The notes under the pieces were generated by a model. The model had not been told where the DNA came from and searched no databases. It worked only from the letters and a program-made list of their open reading frames with translations. From Callorhinus ursinus (lineage: Eukaryota; Chordata; Mammalia; Carnivora; Otariidae): DNA of 64,000 nucleotides. The position numbers and the translations under genes were made by a program. The stretch lies in NCBI RefSeq assembly GCF_003265705.1, contig NW_020312785.1, forward strand, positions 131,506,521-131,570,520, in the 5' to 3' direction. Positions within the stretch are counted from its first letter, which is position 1. The number at the start of each line of letters is the position of its first letter. This document shows, piece after piece, positions 37,891-49,890 of the stretch.

Positions 37891-39366
37891 GATTTTTTCA
37901 GTTGTGAGATTTCTGCCTGTATTGTAGCCGGATTCTGTCAATGATAACTGTACAAGAGACGATCTGAAAAGATTTTACCTCAAAAAAAAAAAAAAAGAAG
38001 TCTTCTTTCATCTTTGGTACATGGAAGGACCCAGCTTCACAGCTGTGGAGCTCCAGTCCAGCTGGCAAGTTGAAGGCTGTGTCTTTGTGCTCAGGAGAGC
38101 TGGCCACTTGCATTCCAACCATGTACTCTGAATTTAGTATGAAAACCATTGTGTCTATAAATAATGTCCTCATACTCAATAGGTACACTCCATTCCCGTT
38201 ATTGTTTCTACTCCAACCCTATTGCCTGTGTCCTGTTGGGGTGTACTGTGTTCTCTTCTGATACAATCAGAACATCAACCTCTAATAAATACCACCCTCT
38301 CTTGTTATTACCACACTGTCACATTCAGCTTCTGAAATAGAACCAAGAAACATACAATGAAGTATCAGGCTTGTTCACTATTGTATTTGTCAATCCCTAA
38401 GTTATTTAAGCTTCAGGTATCCTAGTTCTCTCCATAACTTAGTCTAGGTCTAACTTTCGAAGGCTTTAACCTTTTTTTTTTTTTAGAATATATTTAAATA
38501 TTTGAACATCATTAGCTCTTGCATAGAATGATTCTGCAAATTCATCATCCATTAAGAGAAACAAGGCTTCTATTTATTGCCCCCAGTGCAACTTCATCAG
38601 GTTATAGTGGTGACCCTTTTAGTGCACAGATCGTTTCCTTTTCCTTTTTCCAAAAGAAGTTCTGTCTTTAGATCTGTTTCAAATTGTTTCCTTTGCCTGT
38701 AGTGAATCCCCATCCACATTCTTCTGGGGCTAATTGGAGTTACAAAATAGAAGCCAGCATTCTTACAGAGTTTAGATCACACTCTTAGATGTGCCTTTAT
38801 TAACTCTACTTAAGCCCTTTGTTTTCATTCTTGGGAAATGCTTTGAAAAGTTTAAAACTCTGCCCCCGCTCCCCCCCATAATTTTGGCTAAATTTGTCAG
38901 AGTACTGAATAAGATGCATGAAGGTGAATGCACTTTTTTCTTTGTTTCTTTTCTTTTTAAAAACATATATTCTGCCTCTCCTCTCATTGGTACAGTTTTC
39001 CTGCCCTAGGTGAGATGAGCGGTATTCACACACCTTTGCTCTCGTCTCTGCTTGCACTTTGTTATTCTCTCTATTTCAGTTTTCCATCCTTATGACTCCT
39101 TTATTTTCATTTTTCTTTTCCTTGACTCCAGTAAAACGTAAATGTGTCTACCCTGTTCTGGTATTTTTCACAGTGTAGCCTTGACTTCCACACCGGCTGG
39201 CAGGTTTCCAGTCCGTGAATGGGCTGTTGGGTAAACATCTGGGGAGAGGAATTAAGGGCTAGACTGATTAGACTTATAAATAGCCCCTTTGTGTTCAGAG
39301 TTCTCTAAAATCTGGCTTAAAACTTTATCGTTTTTGTATCAAAACAGCAACTTTTGTGCTTAATTC
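37891..39366. other. Intergenic sequence, nothing recognised
   Basis: A- and T-runs at 37,981-37,995 and 38,472-38,484. No gene was seen. Confidence 0.4.
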
Positions 39367-39387
39367 AGAAGTAATGTTGTTATCCTT

Positions 39388-39584
39388 GGGACGCCTGCGT
39401 GGCTCAGTCAGTTAAGCATCCAACTCTTGGTTTTGGCTCAGGTCCTAATCTCAGACTCTTGGGATGGAGCCCTGTGTCAGGCTCTGTGCTTGGCGGGAGT
39501 CTGCTTGAGGATTCTCTCCCTCTTCCTCTGCCTGCCCTCCTCCTTAAAATAAAGAAATAAATATTTTAAAAAAACTTAAAAAAA
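39388..39584 (+). mobile_element. Can-SINE, older subtype, plus strand
   Basis: The head 'gggacgcctgcgtggctcag' and the 'caactcttggttttggctca' variant mark an older subfamily. Target duplications are 'agaagtaatgttgttatcct' (39,367-39,387) and 'agaagtaatgttatcctt' (39,585-39,602). Confidence 0.93.
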
Positions 39585-39834
39585 AGAAGTAATGTTATCC
39601 TTAATTTTATTTATAAGTTAATAATTTGATGAATCTGGTGTATTTGTAGTAGCAATGTGGACTATGTGGACTATAGTAGCAGAGTATCCATTAAAAACAT
39701 GAAGGGCACGTGGCTCTGTCTTTCTAAGGAAAAACCCACATCACCCATTTAAGTATCTGAACTTGAGAGTCATTAATACTACTGTAAAAACCACTGGACC
39801 CAATTGTGGGATAGGGACATAAAAATGCGATGTG

Positions 39835-40022
39835 CCAGGGTGACACAGTTTGTTGGGCATGGGACTCTTGATTTCCACTCGGGTCATGATCTTGGGGTCA
39901 TGAGATTGAGCCCTGCATCAGGCTCCACACTCAGTGCAGAGTCTGCTTAAGTTTCTCTCTCCCTCTCCCTCTGCTCCTCTCCCTACCTCTGTCTCTAGAA
40001 TAAATAAATAAATCTTTTAAAA
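39835..40022 (+). mobile_element. Can-SINE, older subtype, plus strand
   Basis: Diverged head ('ccagggtgacacagtttgtt') and a typical body. Target duplications 'aaaaatg(c/a)gatgtg' at 39,821-39,834 and 40,023-40,036. Confidence 0.92.
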
Positions 40023-40036
40023 AAAAATGAGATGTG

Positions 40037-40589
40037 AGACATTGGAAAAAGTCTCTTTAGAGAATCCCATGCAGAGAATTATCTCTGAGGATAAAGAAGT
40101 AATTCTATCAAGAACAACAATATGTGATTTATATAACCTTGTTTCAAAATATGTGTTCTAGAAAAGTGCCTTATGACTACTTATGAATCAGAACTGCTAA
40201 AGGAAATGGGTGATGGGTAAACTTACACCTTCTGTGCAAATTAGAATTGTAAAAGATTAGCTTCAGAAGACAAGTAGTTGAAATTTAGCGAACTGGTCAA
40301 GTGGTAAAAAAATCTTTCCTGGTGAAGAATAGTCAGAGAGAATTGATGCTAGCCAAACCTGGAGCACTTGTTGCTATAACATATGTCTCCTTCCTGCTCT
40401 GGACAATGAAAGGGAATTAATATAAGGTACTGAGTACAGGAGAATATTCCCAAGGTCTTATAAGGTATTAGCATAAAGCTATCATAAGGAATATGTCCTC
40501 TTTAAAGTAATGCTCTCTAATGAGTTGTTATTGGCACTAACTATGCCAAGGCATTGTGTTACATATTGATGCTAGCTTGGGTTTACTTA
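40037..40589. other. Intergenic sequence, nothing recognised
   Basis: No gene or nameable repeat. Confidence 0.4.
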
Positions 40590-40780
40590 ATACTTTATGA
40601 TTTACAGTGCACCTTCACATACTTTATCTCATTGGAATCTTATACTAGTCTTAGACAGGAAAGACAGTTGCCATGTGACAGATGAAAAACAAGCTTATAT
40701 AGGTTATGTGAGTTCCCATGGTCATATGGTGGATATGGGCCAGTGCTTTTATTAAAATCTTCGGCTCTGATTCCTCATTC
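40590..40780 (-). mobile_element. MIR-related SINE, minus strand
   Basis: 'atactttatctcattggaat', 'acagatgaaaaacaagctta' and 'gtgagttcccatggtcatat' track the antisense MIR core at low identity. Confidence 0.55.
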
Positions 40781-40917
40781 AGCTGGCTTTCTCCCAGCAT
40801 CCTTTTCTTAAAATAGTAGTTACTGTGGAAAGACTTAAACTCAAGGACCAAAACATGAAGAAAGAACCACATTTCATAATTATGAGTTCCCTAAATAAAT
40901 GCTTTATTTCTTTAAAT

Positions 40918-41148
40918 CAGAATTTGGCAAACTATGGCTTATGGACCAAATGTAGCCCTCTACCTATTTTTGCAAATGCAGTTTTATTGTAACACAGCTA
41001 CGCTCATTCATTTATGAATTGTCAATGGCTGTTTTTGAGCTATAATAGCAGAGGTAAGTCCTTGCAATAGAGAGCATATGGCCTGCAAAGACTAAAATAT
41101 CTACAATCTGACTCTAGAGAAGAAATTTCTCAGCCCCTGCTCTAAAAC
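40918..41148. mobile_element. hAT-type non-autonomous DNA transposon
   Basis: 'cagaatttggcaaactatgg', 'cagttttattgtaacacagc' and 'ggcctgcaaagactaaaata' match a common mammalian hAT-Charlie-type MITE. Family name not assigned. Confidence 0.6.
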
Positions 41149-43529
41149 ACTATCTAAATAGTGTATCATCCCTTCAAGCATGTGCTATCCATTAATATTT
41201 ACATTTAAGGAAGAGTTCTTCAAATTTTTACACTAGAGTTCATAGGAAAAATGTTTTCTCAATTACTGAATCTTTGAGGCTTCAATTCTGGAAAATGTTG
41301 TAAATAGGTGTAACTTATGGTTACACTGATACCAAGTAACTTCTAGCAACCAGCCTTCAAAACTCAAACTGGTGAAATGATGTCAAACATCACAAGAGCA
41401 CAATTAATAGAATTGGAATCAAACATGAGGAACATATCATTTACTGAATAATTATAAATTATGGGATAATTTTTCCTTATGCATTTTCATCCTGGGTGCT
41501 TAAGGGAATAGAGCCAGCCATCACTGGCCTGCCATCATGTGGAACCCCTGATCAGTAGGCTGCCTCTGTGGGATTCTAAGTGCTCTGTCCAAATCGGACA
41601 GTCTTTTGGAAATTAGAAACTAGGGGAGATTTTTATGTTCATATCTGATTATTGCTAAAATTTTGTCATTTTTAAAGTACTTATGCATCAGCACATTGAC
41701 TTTTTTAATGTGCATATTGACTGATTTTAATTCCTTGAGGACAATGACTGTTTCATATTTTTATGTTCCATAGTGGCATCTGCTTAGAGACCAATGGTCT
41801 AGACAGTTTTCTGTGAACACGCTTAGGGAGCCACATTAACTTAGAATGTTCTGATGAAAACATTCTGTTCTTTGCTTGGTCTGTCAATTTGCATTGGCAG
41901 CCAAGGGTTTCCCACTTTAAAGCAACAGTTCATTTTTTTTCAACTAAAAAAAAAGCAAAAACAAACAAACAACAAAACAATGCCCAAGCACTTTGGTATT
42001 TTACTGAATCATGTTAGTTTATTCAAATGTCTCTGCATTTTTACCTTCTGCCCCAAAGGCAGTCTGCAGAGCTGTAACAGATAGGATCCCACTCTATGAA
42101 TTGGAGCCAGGGAGGCAACTTGATGAGCAGGCCAAGTTGGCCCCCTGTGTTCTCAGCCCCTTCTTTCTATCTATTTCCTCTTTCAATAGCTTTCCCTGCC
42201 AGTGCTATCTCCAGCTGCACAAAGACTGTGTGCTGCCCCATCCCTACTTTCCCAGGGCAAAACTGATCTAGAAATCTTAACAAAAACGTTAGTTTAATTA
42301 CAGTTAATTTTCTAAAATGTTTAAATAAAATAATAAAGATTAAAACATCAGTTTTAAAATAAAACAAACATACCAAAAAAGTTAATACTAAATTTGGAAT
42401 TATTAAGGACATATTTTAGCAACTGTTAATTAGCCAATGGTGGAAATAGGGAATGAACATTTTTGGTTCTCTGTAAGTCACATGACCATTGTGACTTCCT
42501 GTGCATGAATTCAATCTTGAGAATCATTCCAGGACTGGGGTAATGGGTGGGAAGATATAAGGAACCAAATGGAGTTGACCACAATGGACCAGAGCCTAGA
42601 ATCTAGGTTATAACAATGGGTGTGACCGGTAATTAAATTCACTCACAACAGAACTAGATTTATGTTTACCTTAAAACTAGAAGACAGTGCTGAGTCTCAA
42701 CACCAGGGGATCCCACAGACAAGGCAGTTTCCAAGTGCACTGCACCATTTCCAGTTACCAAGTAGATTGTAAATTCAAAGTAGGTAGGCCATGTCTTAGC
42801 ATCCTGAAGTTCTATTCAGACCAGAGGAGATGGACCTGCAACAAGTCGGAAAATACGAGGTTCACAGGTTGTGGGCTAGAGTTGAGTCTGGCTCACCTAG
42901 GTGGATCTACCATAAGGGTGTGATATGGTCTTGACCCCAGATCACAGAATGATGCTCTAGTTTAATTCATTCAGCTTAGAGTAGATAGATGAGTATTGGC
43001 AGGTGCTGAATGGCAACCAGAAAAACAACTACACAGGGGGTGGTGGTGAAGGACAAGAGGCTGTCCATATTACTGTAAATGAATTAAAGAGATAGTTCTT
43101 CAAAAATTATAACAGTAATACATGCACACTGGTAGGAAATTTTTAAAAAAATACCAATGAGTATAAAAGCATTAACAATAACCCATAATTTCACTATCCA
43201 GGGAAAATGGCTATTTATATTATAATATATTTCCATTACCTTCTACCTTCCACGTACTTAAGCAACTCTGTGTGTTTGTGTGTCTGCGTGTGCATTTTTT
43301 CATTTGTGTTTTGATCTCCTTGAAAAGGACATTATTATCTCCCATCAGTTAACACCACTGTATCTGTCTGACTTACTACGTATGATTCTGCTGGATGTGC
43401 TAGTCCAACTCTGATACTATTTCAACTGGCTTTGGGCTTTATCACTGGCAGCAGCTGTTCATTATACAATGGGGATTTCCTGATGCAGGAGGGCCTCATC
43501 ACAGTCATAAAAGGGAAGATAAGGGAAGG
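41149..43529. other. Intergenic sequence, A-rich stretch and possible L2 trace
   Basis: A-rich simple sequence at 41,946-41,983. 'ccttgaggacaatgactg' near 41,733 hints at L2. No gene was recognised. Confidence 0.4.
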
Positions 43530-44130
43530 GATGTTGATCCAATTACTTTGGCTACACAATAAATCAATCCAAAAATTTAGTAGCATAAAGGAACTTGTTA
43601 TTATGCTCAGGGATTCTGTAGGTCAGGAATTTGGACAAGGTCCAGCAGAGACTACTTGCCTTTGCCCCATGATATCTGGGGCTTCAACTGGGGAAATGAA
43701 CATTTGGGATGACTTGACAGCTGGACTTAGGATCTTCTGTAGGCATCTTTACTCACCAGCCTGGCACTGCTTAATGCTTGATCCAGTAGAGGCTGCTAAC
43801 CACAGCACATGCACATGGCTTTCTCATGTGACATGAGCATCCTCACAGCCTGGCAACTTCAGTATAGCTGGACTTTAATACAGAGGTTCAGGGTTCCAAA
43901 AGTTAATGTCCCTCCAAACAAAGCACAAGCTGCATTGTCTTGTAGGACCCAGCCTCAGAAGTCACACACCATCACTTTTGCTTTACTCACATGGTTGAAA
44001 GAGTCACAAGGCGGCCCAGATTCAAGGGAGAAAGGACAAAGCCTCCATTTTTAATGGAAGGAGTACCTAAGATTTTGTCTCCCCACCACCAACCTACAAT
44101 CTCCAACTCCTCCAATCTTAGTTTGAACAG
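43530..44130 (-). mobile_element. ERVL-type LTR (MLT2-like)
   Basis: The order 'tacacaataaatcaatccaa', 'atgctcagggattctgtagg', 'tcaggaatttggacaagg', 'cctcagaagtcacacaccat' and 'ggcccagattcaagggagaa' is characteristic of a common mammalian ERVL-type LTR in antisense. The open frames at 43,432-43,836 and 43,809-44,054 are chance frames within it. Confidence 0.6.
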
Positions 44131-44299
44131 TGGGAAAGCAAATTGACTCTCCTAGATGAACTACAACTTAAGGAAACTCCCCAAGGTGTTTTGTCCATTT
44201 TTGTGATTTATTTCTGGGCAAAAATTGTCTTAAACAATTCCAACATTATAATAAAGAATAAAGGAGACAGAAAAATTTCCCTAAGGCCTTGGCCAATCA

Positions 44300-44800
44300 T
44301 TTGGTCTTCTATATCGCTGATTCCCTCTTCCGCCTCATTTATCCTAGCAGTTAGTGCCCCCATTTTTTATTGCACCTCATTAATTGCCTTTTCGATTTCG
44401 ACTTGGTTAGATTTTAGTTCTTTTATTTCTCCAGGAAGGGTTTCTCTAATAACTTCCATGCTTTTTTCAAGCCCAGCTAGTATCTCTAAAGTCATGATTC
44501 TGAACTCTAGGTCCGACATCGTACTAATGTCCGTATTGAGTAGGTCCCTGGCAGACGGTACTACCTCTTGTTCTTTTTGTTGAGGTGATTTTTTCCATCT
44601 TGTCATTTTGTCCAAAGGAGAATAGATGAATGAGAGAACAAAATGCTAACATGGTAACAACATCCCCAGAAAATATACTCTAAACAAATCAGAAAAGACC
44701 TGAAACCAGGGAAAAAGAAAGGGAAAGAAAGAAAAAAGAAAGTGAACTTCCTTGAATTGGTCATCCAAGTGATCCACTGGGAGCAATACATTTGCACATA
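44300..44800 (-). mobile_element. LINE-1 5'UTR and N-terminal ORF1 fragment, minus strand
   Basis: Reading leftwards from about 44,800, the 5'UTR text parallels 4030-4240. ORF1 then opens at 44,615 (MDKMTRWKKSPQQKEQEVVP..., 44,367-44,615) with 'MSDLEFRIMTLEILAGLEKS' homologous to the frame at 3,983. An in-frame stop at 44,367 ends the frame, although the coiled-coil-like text (LTARINEAEEGISDIED) continues to about 44,300. As at 3.5 kb, the 3' part is missing. A 30-bp segment at 44,740-44,769 is shared exactly with the RPS29 retrocopy 2.2 kb away. Confidence 0.8.
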
Positions 44801-46179
44801 CCACTGGGACAACTAACTCATCCCTACCTGAAATGGTCCCAAATAAAACTGCAACTTGCCTTTTCTGTTATTATCTACATGAGAAATTCAGATTGCTGGG
44901 CCTTGACTCTTGCAGTTTCTGGTAGCCAAGGTAACATTTTTTTTTTCCCCAGAATAGCGTATTGCTCTGAAGCATAAATCTGCAATTAATCCTCCAAAAC
45001 AACTTGTGATGATGTACTGTTTGGCATTATCAACTTCTGTTTTTTTTTCCAGGTACCAAATATACAGAGCTCTTAAAATGCACCCGGCAATCAAAATGCC
45101 ACTTTGGAATATTTCCTTCCCCATTGTTTTTTGTTTTGTTTTGTTTTGTTTCTATCATCTTTCTAAAATGGAGAAAAGGAGATGAAAATAGGTAAAGGAA
45201 ATAATTCTGACAGCTAGAAATATAACAGAAACCCACTTACTTTTAAAAAATATCCTATAGTGCTCATGTTAGTGATGGGTTTTGTACATAATGGTTCCAT
45301 GGCACTTTTTAGAAGGGCAAGACTCCACTGTCAGGTAATGGAGGCCCATAAAACTACTTGGTATGCTACAGGAAATTGATGACCAAACTTAGCCAGAGGA
45401 AACCTCCTTGTTGAGTTCAACATGTGGGTTCCTTGTTGGCAGAAAGTTGTCCATAACTGGCCAACTTTAGTGTTTGGAAGAAAACCAGTTGGCTCAGATG
45501 GTACCTTTGTTTGAGTTTGAAGTCAATGAACACTTACTGAGCACTTATGGAAGGCACAGAGCTGGGACAATTTCACGTGCAGGAATTATATGGGCTTCTG
45601 ACTTAGAAACAGAGGTTCATTTGGGATATAAACATTCTTAAGACCCTTGAGAGTCATCTTCACTGGGGACAATTAAAAGAGCAAACAAAAGTTAATTACG
45701 ATTGAACAAAGAGCACACTCTAACATCAGGGGTGGAGGAGAAGGAAGGACATGGCTATTAACCACCATTCAGGTGGATGCTCCTGTTGCATCAGGAGAAA
45801 TGTTCAGGACTATATGACCACCAGCAAGGTTAGTCTTTAAACAGTTGAGTGTGCAGGGTGAAAGAAAATAGATATGAACTGCACTTGTATGTATCACACA
45901 CACACATAATCATAATCATAACCCTTTGGCTTGGTTCAGTTTGTCAATAGCTAACTTTTATCTCCCTGGATCAGGTTACCACAGCCTTGTTGTTTGGAAA
46001 CCTCTCAGCTTGTTGCAAGAACATGCTGGGAACACACGTACGAGGCCCAGCAAATCCCTGCCATCTTAATTTCCAACAGCCAGTTATGGAATGACAGTAA
46101 TTCCATAGTGGTTTTTGGGGAGTTAAGATTGGGAAGAAGAGACCACATCTTTAGGTTTTTCTTCCCCTCCTCCCGTGAT
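44801..46179. other. Intergenic sequence
   Basis: A GTTTT pentanucleotide run lies at about 45,129-45,150. 'cacttactgagcacttatgg' near 45,531 is a possible MIR trace. No gene was recognised. Confidence 0.4.
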
Positions 46180-46375
46180 AGGTACCTGCCATGTGCCAAG
46201 GAATGCATCAGGTGATGTAACATGCATTTATCATTTAATTGACCCCATACATTGTTATTGAGAAAACCAAGGCTCAGATATGTGCAGCATATCCTTAAGG
46301 TCACACAGCTCATGTAGCAAGGCTGGATCTGGGGCCAAGGAATTCTGACTTCAAGTCCAGTGCTCCTTAAAGAAG
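46180..46375 (-). mobile_element. MIR SINE, minus strand
   Basis: 'gataggtacctgccatgtgc', 'aaggctcagatatgtgcagc' and 'aaggtcacacagctcatgta' match antisense MIR. Confidence 0.8.
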
Positions 46376-46435
46376 TATGTCTGTCCAGAATCACCTTCCT
46401 GAATTCTATCAGTCTGTTGGAATCAGACAGACCAG

Positions 46436-46600
46436 CTTAAATGTCAGCTGCTCCCAGAGGCCTTTCTGGTCTCATTCCAGCCTATGTTGATTCTTGCCTC
46501 CTACATTCATGTAGGTTTGGGTTTGTCCATCTTATTCATTGCATTTTGCACCCGGCATGTTTTGCCTGCTTAATGTTTATTTTTTTTATCTTGTGTTTTT
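46436..46600 (+). mobile_element. L2 LINE fragment
   Basis: 'atgtcagctgctcccagagg' plus 'cctttctggtc', followed by a T-rich stretch, matches L2 near its 3' region. Confidence 0.55.
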
Positions 46601-46699
46601 TGGAAAAAAAAAAAACTAAAAAATTCTGGAGAGCTCAGATAGTAATGTGAAGCACACCAGTGTACCAAACAGTCATTACTTTCTATAATACACTCTTAA

Positions 46700-47010
<311 letters not shown>

Positions 47011-47269
47011 AAAATACTCCAATTATGAGTGCTTTAATGTGAATGGAATGGTCAATTGATTATAGGAATCTCCTTTTTAAAATGTACTATTTTCTCAGCA
47101 GTTCATCTTCAACATATGTGGCTTAATTTCCTTCAGTTATATAAAATACTCATGCTGAACTCTGAAAAAAAAAAAAAAGGAGCAGTCATAAAGTTGAAGA
47201 CCCTCTGTGCCCAAACTCTGGTTCTATTCCACTCTGTCCATTCCCAGAGGCACTTGTTAATATGAATTT
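47011..47269. other. Spacer after the RPS29 retrocopy
   Basis: Unrecognised; includes an A-run at 47,165-47,178. Confidence 0.4.
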
Positions 47270-47830
47270 GGTATATAGTCATCTAGTTCATGCTTTTACA
47301 CTTTTACTTTATATATATTTCTCCATAAATAATACATTGCATAGTGTGTTTTTTTAAGTTTGTATAAATGCCCTTATATTGTATATTTTCTGTAATTTGC
47401 TTTTTTTACTTAATATTATCTTCTTGAGATATTCCCTAATAATACATAACTACATAGTTCATTTCTTTTAGCTGATAGTATCTTATCATATGAATGTAAG
47501 ATGCTTTATTTATCTAATTCCCTAGTGATACTCATTGAGATGGTTTTGAATATTTGGTTGCATAGAACATTCTTACACATGTTCTCTTATTCTAATGTGT
47601 GAACACTTCTTTAGAGTATATACCTAAAAATGGAATGGCTGGGATGTAGGATATGGCATTTTCCATCTTACTAGATTCCTGCCAAGTTGCCCTTTAAAGT
47701 AGTTGTACCCATTTATACTCCTTCCAGCAGTACTTTGTGAGAGCGTTCATTTTCCCACATTCTAGCCAGTACTTGGTATTGCCTAATGTCCGCTATATTT
47801 TAATGGGGATACTTATTTCCACAGTCAGTG
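47270..47830. mobile_element. Old L1-type LINE fragment
   Basis: 'agagtatatacctaaaaatg' plus 'gaatggctgggat', 'gccaagttgccctttaaagt' and 'tgtacccatttatactcctt' belong to a very common old L1 text. Strand was not assigned. Confidence 0.55.
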
Positions 47831-48849
47831 GTCAGTCCTTTAAGGGAGGCATGCTTTATTTATGTTTTTTGGTGTTCTTAGGGCCCTATATGTGGCTAAT
47901 CTAGATTGCTCTTGATATTTGTAGATTAACCAGTTGGCCTACTGTGTCCATTGCTGAAAGGCTCCGTGTGGTCTGTTGAAGTATGTAGGCAACATCTGTA
48001 TCTCTCCGAGTAGAACTGTTCATACTGTTTCAGAATATCTTAAAGGAGGCAATATAAAAAACCCACAAAATAAGATGTGAATTATTTCCTTTGGAGCCAG
48101 AAATGAAATAACTCATATGCTATTACAATCAAATTAAGAACATTTAATCATCAGAACTAATTAGTTAAACGTTGAGCTGATGTATACAAAGAACTTGTTA
48201 TGGATGCCTCTTCATTTAGACCAGCTATAGCTGATGATATTAATCTAGAGGCAGTTTCCCTGCTTCTAGTCCATCTCACCCTCCAGGCTATTATCCATTT
48301 TTACTTGTGCTGTCTCTCTCTATCCAGGTTCCCCTTCTGAACTAAATCCTCCCCATCTGTATGTAATACTCATGTCTTAGCCATCTTCTAAAACTTTCTC
48401 CTTCAAATCTCCATTCAGCTTCCCCACATCTCTCCCTTCCACTTTTCATCAAACTTCCCTAAATTATAATATGCCTTCTTGGTGTGCTCCATTCTGGCTG
48501 TGATTCTCCCTGGTCTCTGAACCACCTCTTACTAGTGACTTCGTACTGCTCAATGCAATGGATGTCTTTGCAGTCCTCATCTTACCTGATCTCTGCAGTA
48601 TCCTAGTTGTTGACAATGGAAACCTTGGTTTCAGTTGGCTCCTGGCTACTCCTTCAGCCTCCTCTTCTAGGCAGCCAAATGTCGGAGTTTCCGAAGACTG
48701 TCTAGACTCTCTTTTCATTTCACTTTATAGCACTGTTCCTAGATTAACTCATCCAAGTTCATGATTTCAAACAACAAAACAAAGAGCGCCAGCCAAGATT
48801 TCTCTGAATTCTGGACCTGAGTATAGAGTGATCTACTAGTTAAACCATT
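47831..48849. other. Intergenic sequence, nothing recognised
   Basis: Pyrimidine-rich from 48,250. Frames near 48,464-48,764 lie on both strands and look like chance. Confidence 0.4.
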
Positions 48850-49170
48850 TGAGTATCTTAAAGGCACCTCAAATACAACGTGCTTTAAATGAAACTCTTC
48901 CCCTTCATACTTGTCCTACTTCTCTGTTCTTTCTATGAGGGAGGGTATCACACCATTCATTTGGGATCACTGGCCAGTAAGCTAAAAGTTGGACTTGCCT
49001 CCTCTTTCTTCCCAGACCCTTACCATATCCACTCTACCCTATTGATGTTACCTCCTTTGTACTCTTCACATCTGCCCACCTCTCTCCAGGTCCCCAACCC
49101 TCACCCCTGTGAATCTTTCACCAGCCACCACAAAAGCCTCCCAGCTTTTAGTGCATGCTATTTTCCTCTA
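48850..49170 (+). mobile_element. Probable L2-related repeat
   Basis: 'aaaggcacctcaaatacaac' with a following pyrimidine-rich stretch resembles an ancient L2-type sequence. The frame 48,889-49,350 runs through this and the next LTR, so it is not a gene. Confidence 0.4.
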
Positions 49171-49179
49171 CTTGAAACT

Positions 49180-49642
49180 GAATTAGCTTCCTATTGTTGC
49201 CATAAAAAAATACCACAAACTTCAAAGCCTAAAACAACACAAATGTATTATCTTACTCTTCTGGACTTCATTAGTCGTAAAATCAAAGTGTTGGCAGGGC
49301 TGCATTCCTTTGGGAGGCTCTGGGGGAGAGCCTGGCCCTTTATTTCCTGACCCTTTCTGACTTTTAGAGGCCATTTGCCTTCCTGGGCTTTAGCCTTTTC
49401 CTTGCCGAGTCTTGTTTCTTCATCACATCTCTTTCACAAACTCTGTCTATGCTACCTCCCTTTTATAGGCAGGCTTGTGATGACATTGGGTCCACCTGGA
49501 TGATCCAGGATACTCTCCCATCTCAAGATCCTTGACTTAATCACATCTGCAAAGTCCCATTGCCCTGTATGGCAACATATTCACAGGTTCCAAGGATTAA
49601 GACATAGACATCCTTTGGGGCCATTGTTCTGTCCTCCACAGC
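49180..49642 (-). mobile_element. MaLR-type (MLT1-like) LTR, minus strand
   Basis: Starts 'ttagcttcctattgttgcca', contains 'gcctaaaacaacacaaatgt', 'cacatctgcaaagtcccatt', 'aacatattcacaggttccaa' and ends 'ctgtcctccaca'. Reverse complement of the family at 35,020-35,521. Confidence 0.8.
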
Positions 49643-49734
49643 AATCCTCCTCCCCTGTCCCTGAGACAGGTGTCTCACTCTAAACCTTTCTTCCTGAGAG
49701 TCGTTTATCTGTTAGAACTGTGGACACCATTATC

Positions 49735-49890
49735 TCATTTTGTACTTATACTTGATCATAGTCTATCTACCCCACCAGTCAGCAGGTTCTATTAAAGCAG
49801 GAACAGTGTTGGTCTTGCTCACTGATTTGTCTTCACACCCAGTGGAGTGCCTGGCACAAATATGTCTTGAGTGATTGAATGAACAGAGAT
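49735..49890 (+). mobile_element. L2 LINE 3' end
   Basis: 'aggttctattaaagcaggaa', 'cacccagtggagtgcctggc' and 'tgagtgattgaatgaa' match the L2 3' terminus. Confidence 0.8.
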